Below are positions 17,358-25,925 of a stretch of 64,000 bases of DNA, piece after piece. Source of the DNA: Gordonia sp. OPL2 (lineage in GTDB: Bacteria > Actinomycetota > Actinomycetes > Mycobacteriales > Mycobacteriaceae); assembly GCF_003797825.1 (NCBI RefSeq), contig NZ_RKME01000001.1:372001-436000 (forward strand). Direction: 5' to 3'. How positions within the stretch are numbered: the first letter of the stretch is position 1; each line of letters begins with the position of its first letter. The notes under the pieces are model-generated. The model did no database searches. It was not told where the DNA came from and was given only the letters and a program-made list of their open reading frames with translations. The position numbers were made by a program, and so were the translations under genes.

Positions 17358-18493
17358 TCGTCCGCATCTTCGGTCTGTCGGCCCTGGTGACCGTCGCGGC
17401 GCTGGTCGTCGCGTTCCTCTATCAGGGATGGACCGGTCTGGCGCTGTGCGCGATCCTCGGCGTGCTCGAGGTCTCCCTCTCGTTCGACAACGCCGTCATC
17501 AACGCGACCGTGCTCGAGCGGATGAGTCTGTTCTGGCAGCGGATGTTCCTCACCGTCGGAGTTCTCATCGCCGTGTTCGGCATGCGGTTGGTGTTCCCTC
17601 TCGCCATCGTGTGGATCACCGGGGGACTCGCTCCCGTCGAGGCATTCCGGCTCGCGATGAACCCGCCGGCGGGCGACGCCGCATACTTTCCGGACGGCAG
17701 TCCGAGCTACGAGACCATCCTGACCGACGCCCACCCCCAGATAGCGGCGTTCGGTGGCATGTTCCTGCTGCTGCTGTTCCTCAATTTCGTGCTGGCCAAT
17801 CGCGATCTGACGTGGCTGTCCTGGATCGAGCGCCCACTCGGGCGTCTCGGCCGGCTCGATCAGCTCTCCGTCGTCCTCGCAGCAATCCTGCTGGTGGTGG
17901 TCGCCGAGTACCTGACTCCCGACGACACGCGATCCACGGTCCTGATCGCCGGACTGCTCGGCATGATCACCTACATTCTCGTCGACGGGCTGAGTTCGCT
18001 GTTCCAGAGCGAACATCCGGGCATCGACGACGACGTGCCGACCGAATCGGACCGGACCGGCGGCAACACCGGACCCACGTCGGCGACGGTGGCCGTCGGC
18101 AAAGCGGGATTCTTCATGTTCCTCTACCTCGAGGTCCTCGACGCATCGTTCTCGTTCGACGGTGTCATCGGCGCGTTCGCGATCACCCCCGACCCGATCA
18201 TCATCGCCCTCGGCCTTGGCTTCATCGGCGCGATGTTCGTGCGGTCCATCACCATCTACCTCGTCCGGCAGGGCACCCTCGGCCAGTACCGCTATCTCGA
18301 GCACGGCGCCCACTGGGCCATCGGTGCGCTCGCCGTGATCCTGTTGCTGAGCGTGCACTTCCACATCAACGAGGTGGTGACCGGCCTGGTCGGCGTCGCC
18401 TTCATCGGCGCCTCCCTCGCGAGCAGCGTGCGGGCCAACCGCCGCGATCGCCGCGCGGAGCAGGCACCGGACACGCTCACCGCCTCCCGGTGA
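17354..18493 (+). CDS. DUF475 / TerC-like integral membrane protein
   Basis: A 379-residue polytopic membrane protein of the DUF475 branch of the TerC/Alx superfamily. Two related acidic membrane motifs are visible: EVSLSFDNAVINATVL near residue 39 and EVLDASFSFDGVIGAFA near residue 258, plus ILVDGLSS; paired acidic residues of this kind are thought to bind divalent metal in TerC relatives. Roughly seven to eight hydrophobic segments are present, with cytoplasm-exposed hydrophilic loops near 100-125 and 218-240. It starts within the stop of the zinc-ribbon gene. Likely role is metal (manganese or tellurite-related) homeostasis, by family only. Confidence 0.85.
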   Translation: MIVRIFGLSALVTVAALVVAFLYQGWTGLALCAILGVLEVSLSFDNAVINATVLERMSLFWQRMFLTVGVLIAVFGMRLVFPLAIVWITGGLAPVEAFRLAMNPPAGDAAYFPDGSPSYETILTDAHPQIAAFGGMFLLLLFLNFVLANRDLTWLSWIERPLGRLGRLDQLSVVLAAILLVVVAEYLTPDDTRSTVLIAGLLGMITYILVDGLSSLFQSEHPGIDDDVPTESDRTGGNTGPTSATVAVGKAGFFMFLYLEVLDASFSFDGVIGAFAITPDPIIIALGLGFIGAMFVRSITIYLVRQGTLGQYRYLEHGAHWAIGALAVILLLSVHFHINEVVTGLVGVAFIGASLASSVRANRRDRRAEQAPDTLTASR

Positions 18494-18520
18494 GCGGGTC
18501 GTCGCGGCGATTCAGACCGT

Positions 18521-18526
18521 TAGACT
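18521..18526 (+). promoter_or_regulatory. -10 element TAGACT for the nucleotide cyclase gene (leaderless)
   Basis: TAGACT is followed by 7 nt and then the GTG start at 18534. No good -35 hexamer is seen. The arrangement fits a leaderless transcript. Confidence 0.5.
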
Positions 18527-18533
18527 TGCGACC

Positions 18534-19376
18534 GTGACCGGCACCGATGACGAGGCACCGCCCGAGGACTCACGGGGGGATTCCGGCAGCGTCTCGCGCA
18601 GGGATTCGCGTGACGCGCGACCGGGTCGCCGGGCAGCAGATGCCCTCGCTCGCTCCGACGCGAGCGCCGGCGCGGTCAAGGCGGCCCGCGCGGCGCGCAG
18701 CCTGATTCCCGGTGGCACACCGGCGGCCACTGGTCCGCGGACCTCGGATCGGGTCGCCCGGCTGATCAGCGACGCCCGCCCGGACCAGCCGAGTGTGCTG
18801 CGCGAACTCGGCCTGGGCGCCGTGCAGGTGTGGCAGGCGCTGGTCTCGCGCCGGCTCGGGCGGGACCGAACCCCGGTGCCTGCGACGATCCTGTTCACCG
18901 ACCTGGTGGGCTTCTCCACCTGGGCTCTCGGCGCCGGCGATGATCAGGTGCTGCGCCTGCTCGCCGAGGTCAACCGGGTCACCGAATCGGTGGTCACCGC
19001 TCGCGGCGGGAGCATCGTCAAACAGCTGGGCGACGGCACGATGGCTGTGTTCCTCGACGGCACCGAGGCGATCGAGGCCGGCTACGAGGCGATCTGCGCG
19101 GTCAGCGCACTCACCTTCGACGGCTACCGGCCGCAACTTCGCGCGGGCCTGCACACCGGTACGCCACGGGCGGTCGGCGACGATTTCCTGGGCGTGGACG
19201 TGAACATCGCGGCCCGGGTCTCGCAGGCCGCGGGACCGGGAGAACTGCTCGTCAGCGCCGCGACGATGGACTCGGCCGACACCGATCGATATCACCGGCG
19301 TCGCCGACGATTCAAGGCGAAGGGCGTGCCACGCGATCTGGAGGTGTTCGCGGTCGTACCGCGCTACGACGAGTGA
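18534..19376 (+). CDS. Adenylate/guanylate cyclase (class III)
   Basis: A 280-residue soluble class III nucleotide cyclase. Residues 1-80 are charged and probably disordered. The catalytic domain begins near residue 113 with PATILFTDLVGFSTWA, holding the first metal-binding Asp. It continues through KQLGDGTMAVFLD (second metal Asp) and the LRAGLHTGTPRAVGDDFLGVD segment, ending in VNIAARVSQAAGPGELLVS with the transition-state Asn/Arg pair. It should make cyclic AMP (or cGMP) in the cytoplasm. No sensor domain is visible apart from the N-terminal extension. The GTG start is supported by a -10 hexamer 7 nt upstream. Confidence 0.9.
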   Translation: MTGTDDEAPPEDSRGDSGSVSRRDSRDARPGRRAADALARSDASAGAVKAARAARSLIPGGTPAATGPRTSDRVARLISDARPDQPSVLRELGLGAVQVWQALVSRRLGRDRTPVPATILFTDLVGFSTWALGAGDDQVLRLLAEVNRVTESVVTARGGSIVKQLGDGTMAVFLDGTEAIEAGYEAICAVSALTFDGYRPQLRAGLHTGTPRAVGDDFLGVDVNIAARVSQAAGPGELLVSAATMDSADTDRYHRRRRRFKAKGVPRDLEVFAVVPRYDE

Positions 19377-19545
19377 GCGTCGGCGGCGGCGTCCGCGGCG
19401 CCCACACCTGGAGTCGTGGTCGAGCGTCGGGACTCGTCGACAGCAGGTCGTGGGCGGTTTGCCCGGCTGTCACATCCCGTTGTCCTCGCCCGATGACACT
19501 GATCGCGGCCGGTGAGTGTGAACCGGCCCACTCCTCGCCCGATCG

Positions 19546-19836
19546 GTGTACAACGGACTGCGCCGGGACGGGGACGGCGCGAGAGTCAGGGTCGAGTTCC
19601 AGGACGTGGTGGCAGTGGACAACAAACAACAGCAGATGCTGGATTTCGAGAAGAACTGGTATCCCTTCGGCGGCGGTTCGTCGCGCGCCATCACCGAACA
19701 GTTCGGTCTCAACGACCGCGACTTCTTCCGGCAGATCGATCAGATCGTCCAGCAGGAGCCGCCGACCTCGTTGACATCCACCGAACTGCGTCGCATGCGC
19801 GGTGTCATCCGCCGTCGTCTGTGGATGGCCCGCTGA
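19546..19836 (+). CDS. DUF3263 domain protein
   Basis: A small protein of 96 residues if it starts at GTG 19546, or 73-76 from GTG 19606 or 19615. The C-terminal part resembles the DUF3263 family found in mycobacteria and relatives: MLDFEKNWYPFGGGSS, AITEQFGLNDRDFFRQID, then TELRRMRGVIRRRL. The fold looks like a helix-turn-helix, so DNA binding is possible. The true start is uncertain because none of the GTG codons has a convincing ribosome site. It lies alone between the cyclase and the MpaB gene. The 169 bases before it show no other feature. Confidence 0.7.
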   Translation: MYNGLRRDGDGARVRVEFQDVVAVDNKQQQMLDFEKNWYPFGGGSSRAITEQFGLNDRDFFRQIDQIVQQEPPTSLTSTELRRMRGVIRRRLWMAR

Positions 19837-19963
19837 CCAGACGCCCACACGGGCCTCACCAGGCATTTCTCCCGAAACGCTCGACTGTGGCGAACCGCAC
19901 GGTTAATCTGACTACATCAGTTATCAGAAATGACCCGTAGTCGAGACCCGCGGAGGTCCAGCC

Positions 19964-20926
19964 ATGACCGTCACACAGCCGTCACCCGTACTGCCCGACG
20001 AGGCGGTGCTCTCCCACGGCGACGACGAGATCGAACTCATCCCACCGGATTCACTGACGGCCGAGTTGACGGGCCGCTACACCTTCCTCCCGGTGAACGG
20101 GGCGGCGTTCGTCATGCAGGTGATGCATCCGGTGATCGGCGACATCGTGGGGAAGTACTCGGTGTTCCAGACCGATCCACTGGGCCGGGCGGTCCGCTCG
20201 ATCGACTCGGTGCTTCGCTGGGTGTACGGCGGGACCGAGGCGATCGAGGAGGGCAAACGCCTGCGTCGCATGCATCAGCCGCTGCAGATGCGCAACGCCG
20301 ACGGCCGCCACATCAGTGCACTGAATCCCGAGGCCTACCAATGGGTCATCGCCACCGCGTTCCCGACATCGTGCAGTGCGGCACCACTGATCCTCGGACG
20401 GGAGTTCACCCCGGCAGAGCGTGCGGAGGTGTTCCGCGACAACCGGCGCATCGCCAAGATCGTCCAGGTCCCGATGAAGGGATACCCGGAGACGATCGAG
20501 GAGTTCGGCCCCTACTACGACGACATGGTCGAGAACACCCTGATCGCCCACCCGGTCGCCCTGACCCTCGTCGATCAGATGCAGAGCGCACCGCGGCTCG
20601 ACGGATCGGTACCGCCTGCCCTCCGTCGCGCGGCGAATGCGGTGGCCCGCGCGGCATCGGTACCCGTGCAGAAACTCAACTACCTGACCACGGTCGGTGT
20701 GATGGAACCACGCATCCGCGAGATCCTCGGACTGTCGTGGAGCAACGCCGAGCAACGCGAGCTCGAGCGGATCCACTCGGTGATCCGGGTGACGTATCGC
20801 GTGCTGCCGGAACGACTCACGTACTTTCCGTTGGCGTACCACGCCCGCCGGCACCACGCCGCGATCCAGGCGATGAAGAAGCGTGAGGGCGCGGGTGCGG
20901 CCTATCACGTGTCCGGACCGCACTAG
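19964..20926 (+). CDS. Oxygenase MpaB family protein (DUF2236)
   Basis: A 320-residue protein of the MpaB/latex-clearing protein-like family, putative heme b oxygenases. The family name comes from a mycophenolic-acid-pathway enzyme. Recognisable segments are GRYTFLPVNGAAFVMQVMHP, RSIDSVLRWVYGG, RRMHQPL and the NPEAYQWVIATAFPT segment. Later comes LSWSNAEQRELERIH. CGGAGG lies 9 nt upstream of the ATG. No partner gene is obvious; the next gene is 37 bases downstream. The substrate cannot be inferred. Confidence 0.82.
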   Translation: MTVTQPSPVLPDEAVLSHGDDEIELIPPDSLTAELTGRYTFLPVNGAAFVMQVMHPVIGDIVGKYSVFQTDPLGRAVRSIDSVLRWVYGGTEAIEEGKRLRRMHQPLQMRNADGRHISALNPEAYQWVIATAFPTSCSAAPLILGREFTPAERAEVFRDNRRIAKIVQVPMKGYPETIEEFGPYYDDMVENTLIAHPVALTLVDQMQSAPRLDGSVPPALRRAANAVARAASVPVQKLNYLTTVGVMEPRIREILGLSWSNAEQRELERIHSVIRVTYRVLPERLTYFPLAYHARRHHAAIQAMKKREGAGAAYHVSGPH

Positions 20927-20951
20927 ATCGGCTCGACCGCTGCGGGCGACC

Positions 20952-20957
20952 TAGACT
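20952..20957 (+). promoter_or_regulatory. -10 element TAGACT for the repeat-containing small protein
   Basis: TAGACT ends 6 nt before the GTG at 20964. The upstream -35 region is weak. It supports that GTG as a leaderless start. Confidence 0.45.
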
Positions 20958-20963
20958 GGGTGC

Positions 20964-21398
20964 GTGCCGTTCTCCGACGACGACCTCGAGGCGTTCTATC
21001 GGGACATCGAGGCGCGTACCGCAGCCGACGATCAGACCCGTCGCCGGCCCGTCCGCGACGTCGGCTCACTCCGTTCGGCGGTCACCGGCGTCACGCCACC
21101 CGTTCCGCCGAGACGCGGCGCCCCGGCATCGCAGCTGTCCGACGACGATCTCGAGACATTCTACCGCGCGATCGAGGAACGGACCGCCGCGACGCCGGAC
21201 AGGCGACCTCCGCGGCGTCCGCGGTCACCGCGAGCCGACCAAGGGTGCCCCACCCCGGAGAAGCATGCCTTCCGGGCCGAGAACCTCGCCCGCGACGGGA
21301 TCGTGCGGATCCGCCGGGAGAGGGGAGTTCGTGCGGAACTGCGCTGCTATCGCTGCGTGTGCGGGTCGTGGCACATCACGAGCAGGCCGCAGCGGTGA
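20964..21398 (+). CDS. Hypothetical protein with duplicated SDDDLE-FYR-IE-RTA motif and Cys-rich C terminus
   Basis: A 144-residue protein I do not recognise. A 17-residue motif occurs twice: FSDDDLEAFYRDIEARTA at residues 3-20 and LSDDDLETFYRAIEERTA near 57-74, each probably a short amphipathic helix, separated by a proline/arginine-rich linker. The C terminus has a single Cys near residue 94 and then CYRCVCGSWHIT, which could form a zinc site. It overlaps the VOC gene by four bases (GTGA), so the two are probably cotranslated. A scaffold or binding role is possible but unsupported. Confidence 0.65.
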   Translation: MPFSDDDLEAFYRDIEARTAADDQTRRRPVRDVGSLRSAVTGVTPPVPPRRGAPASQLSDDDLETFYRAIEERTAATPDRRPPRRPRSPRADQGCPTPEKHAFRAENLARDGIVRIRRERGVRAELRCYRCVCGSWHITSRPQR

Positions 21399-22078
21399 GC
21401 CGACTGTCGCTGAGCGGGGCGGTGATCGACCTCGCTGCTCCCGACGCGGCGGCCACGACGATCGCTTATGCCGCACTGCTGGACACCCCGACCGGAGAGC
21501 CGACGGTGAGCAACGGTTCGGTGCGTCGCCACGATCCCACCTCGGGACCGGCGCTCGTCCATTTCGGCACCGACGACCCGGACGCGGCGACACGCCTCCT
21601 CGGCCGACGTGACCTGTCCCCGCAGGAACCGGTCACGGTGACCCCCGACGTCGGAGCACTCCCGCTCGATCGCCGCGACATCATCGCGATCGATCATCTG
21701 GTGTTCACCGCACCGTCGCGCGACCACGCCGCCGCACTGTTCGGCGCCACACTGGATCTCGACTTCCGCCTCGACCGGACCATCGGGGACGGTGTTCACC
21801 AGATGTTCTTCCGCGCAGACGATCTCGTGGTCGAGGTGGTGGCCGGCACCGAGTCGGACGAGAGCCGCGCCTGCACGCTGTGGGGTGTCGCGTGGAGGTC
21901 GGCAGACGTCGACGCCACCCACCGGAGACTGGCCGGTGGGGGAGTGACGACGAGCGAGGTGCGGATCGGAAAGAAGCCGGGAACCCGGCTGTTCACCGTC
22001 CGCGACCCCGCTCTCGCCACCCGCACCGTGGTGATCGGTCCACTTCCAGACGGCGCGTCCGACGATCAGAGCGAGTAG
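21395..22078 (+). CDS. VOC (glyoxalase/bleomycin-resistance fold) family protein
   Basis: A 227-residue protein. The second half, from about residue 94, reads as a VOC domain (IIAIDHLVFTAPSRDHAAAL, then HQMFFRADDLVVEVV and WGVAWRSADVDATHRRLA). The first half is a weaker VOC-like repeat. Such proteins bind divalent metal and act as lyases, isomerases, dioxygenases or drug-binding proteins; no function can be assigned. The GTG start overlaps the upstream gene's stop. Its 3' end overlaps the convergent GH16 gene by 13 bases. Confidence 0.78.
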   Translation: MSRLSLSGAVIDLAAPDAAATTIAYAALLDTPTGEPTVSNGSVRRHDPTSGPALVHFGTDDPDAATRLLGRRDLSPQEPVTVTPDVGALPLDRRDIIAIDHLVFTAPSRDHAAALFGATLDLDFRLDRTIGDGVHQMFFRADDLVVEVVAGTESDESRACTLWGVAWRSADVDATHRRLAGGGVTTSEVRIGKKPGTRLFTVRDPALATRTVVIGPLPDGASDDQSE

Positions 22079-22917
22079 GCCCGGATCCAGTCGATCAGCA
22101 TGTAGGACGGATTGGGTGTCGTGAGATCCGGTGCACCCGGCCAATTCCCGCCGACGGCGAGCGAGAAGAGCACGTAGGTGGGTTTGTTGAACACCCACTG
22201 CTGGCCCGACGACAGCTGGGACGCTCGATAACTCCCCACCGTCCGTCCGTCGATCGAGATGCTGATCTGGTTCTGCGACTTGGTGACCGAGTAGACGTGA
22301 TAGTCGGTGGACAGATCGGCGATCGCACCACTGTTACCGCGCTGCCAATGACCACCCGACGTCGTCGACCCGTGCAGGTGATTGGTGAAGTTGGTCGTGA
22401 TGGACGGGGTCTCGATCACGTCGATCTCGCCGCTGCGCGGCCAGCCGGCCGAATAGATGTCGGTGCCCATCAGCCAGAATGCGGGGAGTAGTCCCTGCCC
22501 GCGGGGCAGTTTGATCCGTGCCGACACGGTGCCGTAGGTGAGCGAGAACTTCCCGTACGTGTTCATCCGGGCCGAGGTGATCTCGGTGCCGTTGTAGCGG
22601 GCCGCGATGGCGAGCCGCCCGTTGCCGTCCAGATACGAATTCGACCGCGTATTGGTGTAGACCTGCCATTCGTTGTTGCCCCAACCACCTCCGCCGGTCT
22701 CGTGATTCCACCAGCGCGACGACGGTGCGGTCCCGTTCGATCCGGTGAACTCGTCGGACCAGATCAGCGTCGCCGCCGACGATCGGGGCCCGACGAGCAG
22801 TGTCGCGCACAGGGTCACCGCCAGGAAGAAAGGTAGTGCCACAAGATATCTGCGCCCCACGGTGTCATTGCGCCAGAGGGCGCGCGAACGCGCTGTCGGG
22901 GTCGGTTGTCTCGTCAT
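22066..22917 (-). CDS. Secreted glycoside hydrolase family 16 (beta-glucanase/laminarinase-like)
   Basis: A 283-residue exported enzyme. An N-terminal signal (basic residues, then LVALPFFLAVTLCATLLVG, cleavage likely after SSA near residue 49) precedes a GH16 beta-jelly-roll. The catalytic ExDxxE motif is present as GEIDVIETP. Substrate-side segments WSDEFTG, NNEWQVYTN and LLPAFWLMG match laminarinase-type family members, so beta-1,3-glucan hydrolysis outside the cell is likely. GGAGAG lies 8 nt before the ATG. It stands alone, divergent from the fused regulator/reductase gene, with 126 bases between; nothing distinct is seen in that gap. Confidence 0.9.
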   Translation of the reverse strand: MTRQPTPTARSRALWRNDTVGRRYLVALPFFLAVTLCATLLVGPRSSAATLIWSDEFTGSNGTAPSSRWWNHETGGGGWGNNEWQVYTNTRSNSYLDGNGRLAIAARYNGTEITSARMNTYGKFSLTYGTVSARIKLPRGQGLLPAFWLMGTDIYSAGWPRSGEIDVIETPSITTNFTNHLHGSTTSGGHWQRGNSGAIADLSTDYHVYSVTKSQNQISISIDGRTVGSYRASQLSSGQQWVFNKPTYVLFSLAVGGNWPGAPDLTTPNPSYMLIDWIRAYSL

Positions 22918-23043
22918 TGATCAACTCTCCTCTCGATACTCCGAACGGCCTCAGCGTTTCCCACCCATCCCGGCGAATGCGGCAAAACGGCGGTGTCGTC
23001 GCCAAGCAGAGACCTGGGCGAGATCAAATGGAAGACTGGGCAG

Positions 23044-24777
23044 ATGACCACACCCTCCGCTGAGAGCGGCGTCCGGCCGGCTGTCGTCGTCGTGTCGGCG
23101 ACCAGTGCCGACATCCTGATGGCCGAGTTCGAGCGCTATGCCCGCGACTACACGATCACCTGCGCGGGTTCGGCGATCGAGGCCATCACCCTCCTCAGCC
23201 GCCTGCGCTCCGACAGTGTGCCGGTGGCGCTGATCGTGACCGAGTCCGAACTACCGGACATGAATCTGCTCGAGGCGCTGTCGGCATTCCGCAGCATCGT
23301 GCCGACCGCGCGACGTGTCGTCGGCATCCACTGGAGCAATTTTCTCGTGCACAGCGAGACGCTGCGCCCGGCCCTCCAGAAGGGGAAGTTCGACACCTTC
23401 CTCCTCATCCCGCGCGGTCCCCGCGACGAGGAGTTCCACTACGCGATCACCGAACTGCTGTCGGACTGGGGCGCGACGGTCGCCGTGCCCGAGGTCGAGG
23501 TGCTGCGCATCATCGCGCCCGCTCTGACACCGCTGACCATGCAGATCCGGGATTTCCTGGAGCGCATGGGGATGCCGTACCGCACCTATCCACCGGAGAG
23601 TCCGGAGGGGGTCCAGGCGGCGCAGTTCCTGTACGCCGACGACGAGTCCGCCCGGCCGGATCCGGCGCCGCACCCGCTCGTGCACTCCCTGCGGGGACCG
23701 GGCACCGAGGTCATCGCGCCCACCACGGTCCGCGACGTCGCGGTGATGATCTACGGTCGCCCGTCCGACGTCGAGGTCGACACGGTCGTCGATCTCGCGG
23801 TGATCGGTGCCGGTCCGGCCGGACTGGCAGCGGCGGTCTACGCGGCATCGGAAGGGCTCAGCACGGTGGTCATCGAGAAGGAGGCCACCGGCGGGCAGGC
23901 CGGCACGAGTTCGATGATCCGCAACTACCTCGGGTTCCCGCGCGGTATCTCGGGGATGCGCCTCGCGCAGCGGGCCCGGACCCAGGCGTTGCGATTCGGC
24001 GCCCGGTTCTTCACCGGCTGGGCCGTCGACAGTGTCCGCACCGACGACCCCGCGGCGCCGTATCGTCTGGTGACCGAGGGCGGAGACGTGTGTGCACGGT
24101 CGGTCCTCATCAGCACCGGCGTGGCGTACCGGCGACTGGGCGTGGCCCCGCTCGAAGGTCTCGTCGGGCTCGGCGTCCACTACGGCGCCGCGATGAGCGC
24201 GGCACGCGAGATGGAGGGACAGGACGTCTTCGTCGTGGGTGGTGGGAACTCCGCCGGGCAGGCGGCGATCCATCTGGCCAGATACGCACGGTCGGTGACG
24301 ATCGTCGTCCGCAGACCCGACCTGACGGCGACCATGTCGCAGTATCTGATCGGCGAGATCGCGTTCAACCCACGTATCTCGGTGTGCGGCTCGTGCGAGG
24401 TGATCGACGGCGGCGGGACGGGACGTCTGGAATGGATCACGCTGCGCGACCGCAACTCCGGCAGCGAGGACCGACGACCGGCCGGAGGGCTGTTCCTGTT
24501 GCTGGGTGCATCCCCACACTGCGAGTGGCTGCCCGACGGCGTCGAACGCGATCCGAACGGCTTTCTCCTCACCGGTCGCGACGTCCCGCGGGAGCGCTGG
24601 ACCGGGGACGTCCCCCCGGCGAACCTCGCCACCAGCGAACCGGGTTTGTTCGCCGCGGGCGACATCCGGTCCGGGTCGATGAAGCGGGTGGCTGCGGCGA
24701 GCGGTGAGGGAGCCAGTGTGGTGCCGCTCGTGCATGCCTGGCTGGAGTTGTTGCGCCGCAACGAGATCGCCTCCTGA
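23044..24777 (+). CDS. Fused response regulator / thioredoxin-reductase-like FAD protein
   Basis: A 577-residue three-part protein. Residues about 12-140 resemble a receiver domain, but the phospho-acceptor Asp position reads Glu (VTESELPDM). Residues about 155-190 recall a thioredoxin/glutaredoxin-like segment (LTPLTMQIRDFLERMGMPY) with no cysteines. The rest is a thioredoxin-reductase-like FAD/NAD(P)H module: DLAVIGAGPAGLAAAVYA, GTSSMIRNYLGFPRGISG, FVVGGGNSAGQAAIHLA and the C-terminal LFAAGDIRSGSMKRVAAA. The CxxC redox pair expected after the second FAD segment is replaced by YGAAMS. It is probably a flavin oxidoreductase or redox sensor rather than a disulfide reductase. The ATG at 23044 is the first in frame without a long unsupported extension. 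Confidence 0.85.
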   Translation: MTTPSAESGVRPAVVVVSATSADILMAEFERYARDYTITCAGSAIEAITLLSRLRSDSVPVALIVTESELPDMNLLEALSAFRSIVPTARRVVGIHWSNFLVHSETLRPALQKGKFDTFLLIPRGPRDEEFHYAITELLSDWGATVAVPEVEVLRIIAPALTPLTMQIRDFLERMGMPYRTYPPESPEGVQAAQFLYADDESARPDPAPHPLVHSLRGPGTEVIAPTTVRDVAVMIYGRPSDVEVDTVVDLAVIGAGPAGLAAAVYAASEGLSTVVIEKEATGGQAGTSSMIRNYLGFPRGISGMRLAQRARTQALRFGARFFTGWAVDSVRTDDPAAPYRLVTEGGDVCARSVLISTGVAYRRLGVAPLEGLVGLGVHYGAAMSAAREMEGQDVFVVGGGNSAGQAAIHLARYARSVTIVVRRPDLTATMSQYLIGEIAFNPRISVCGSCEVIDGGGTGRLEWITLRDRNSGSEDRRPAGGLFLLLGASPHCEWLPDGVERDPNGFLLTGRDVPRERWTGDVPPANLATSEPGLFAAGDIRSGSMKRVAAASGEGASVVPLVHAWLELLRRNEIAS

Positions 24778-24794
24778 CCGATCAGGACGTCAGC

Positions 24795-25925
24795 TCACCG
24801 TCTACGGATCCCGTGGTAGATGCCACGGCGGACGATCCATGGCTGCAGAACCGAATCGATCGACCACGCGGGAAAGCGGAACGGGCGGCCGTTGGGGGCG
24901 AAGACCTCCAGTCCGTCGTCCTGGACCCCGAGCACCGAACCCCATCGACGGTGGCGCGCCCGGTACGCCCGGAGTCGTTCTCCGCGTAGCGATGCGGCCA
25001 CGTTGTGGGCCACCAGACGGTCGGCCCGGTTCCGGGCCGAGTTGCGGAGGGGATCGGTGGCCGCGACATCGCCGACGGCAAAGATCTCGGCAAAGGTCTC
25101 TTCATCGCCGACGACACGGAGATCGTCTGTCACCCGGACGAATCCGTGGTCATCGAGCATCTCGTCGGGCAGCCAGTCGGTGTTGGGGGTGACCATGCCG
25201 ACCGCCCACACGACGGCCTCGGCGTCCGCCGGCGCCTGCCCGGTGGTCCACTCGACGGGATCCGCCGTGATGCGATCGACCGAGGCAGGCAGAACTGCGC
25301 GGTGGCCCGGGTGTATCCCGACACCCGCCTCGTCGAGGCGGCCGCGCACATGTTCCCACACGCGCGGATGGTGCGCGGGGAGTGCACGATCGCCCGGGAA
25401 GTACAGGTCGACACGCTTGCGCGGCCACACCGCTGCGATATTGGCGGCGCTGCTGATCGCGGCAGCGCCGCCGCCGATCACCGCGACCGAGGCCGAACCC
25501 GCGAGGCGGTCGTGAACGGCGCGCAGCCCTGTGTCGACCTCGCTCGCCGACTGCAGGTCCGGCCGCCGCCAGAAGCCGTTGCGGACACCGGTGGAGATGA
25601 CGAGGGAGTCGTAGTCCTCCGCCACGACCGAGTCGTCGGCGCATCGCACGGTCACCTTTCTCGACGTCGGGTCCAGGCCACTGAGTCGTCCCTGGACGAT
25701 CCGGACACGGTCGAGTCCGCGAAACCGATCGAACGGAATCCAGTAATCACGCCGCCACGCGTCGGGCCGCGCCATCCGGGTGCCGACCTCCTGGCCGCTG
25801 ACGAGGCCGGGTTTCACCGACACGCCGACGACGTCGTGATGGCGCGCCAGGTGGATCGCGGTCAGTACGCCGGTGTCACCGAGTCCGGCCACGACGACGC
25901 GTCGACGTCTCTCAGTCATGGGCAC
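24795..25925 (-). CDS. NAD(P)/FAD-dependent oxidoreductase (NDH-2/AIF-like)
   Basis: A 376-residue two-dinucleotide-fold flavoprotein. It has VVVAGLGDTGVLTAIHLA at the N terminus for FAD, SVAVIGGGAAAISSAANIA near residue 155 for NAD(P)H, and the FAVGDVAATDPL segment that closes the FAD site. Such proteins move electrons from NAD(P)H to quinones, ferredoxins or small acceptors. It overlaps the upstream DUF1295 gene by 14 bases (or 8 if the start is the ATG at 25919). It is last in a four-gene minus-strand operon and converges with the fused regulator gene 17 bases away. The acceptor is unknown. Confidence 0.83.
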   Translation of the reverse strand: MPMTERRRRVVVAGLGDTGVLTAIHLARHHDVVGVSVKPGLVSGQEVGTRMARPDAWRRDYWIPFDRFRGLDRVRIVQGRLSGLDPTSRKVTVRCADDSVVAEDYDSLVISTGVRNGFWRRPDLQSASEVDTGLRAVHDRLAGSASVAVIGGGAAAISSAANIAAVWPRKRVDLYFPGDRALPAHHPRVWEHVRGRLDEAGVGIHPGHRAVLPASVDRITADPVEWTTGQAPADAEAVVWAVGMVTPNTDWLPDEMLDDHGFVRVTDDLRVVGDEETFAEIFAVGDVAATDPLRNSARNRADRLVAHNVAASLRGERLRAYRARHRRWGSVLGVQDDGLEVFAPNGRPFRFPAWSIDSVLQPWIVRRGIYHGIRRR

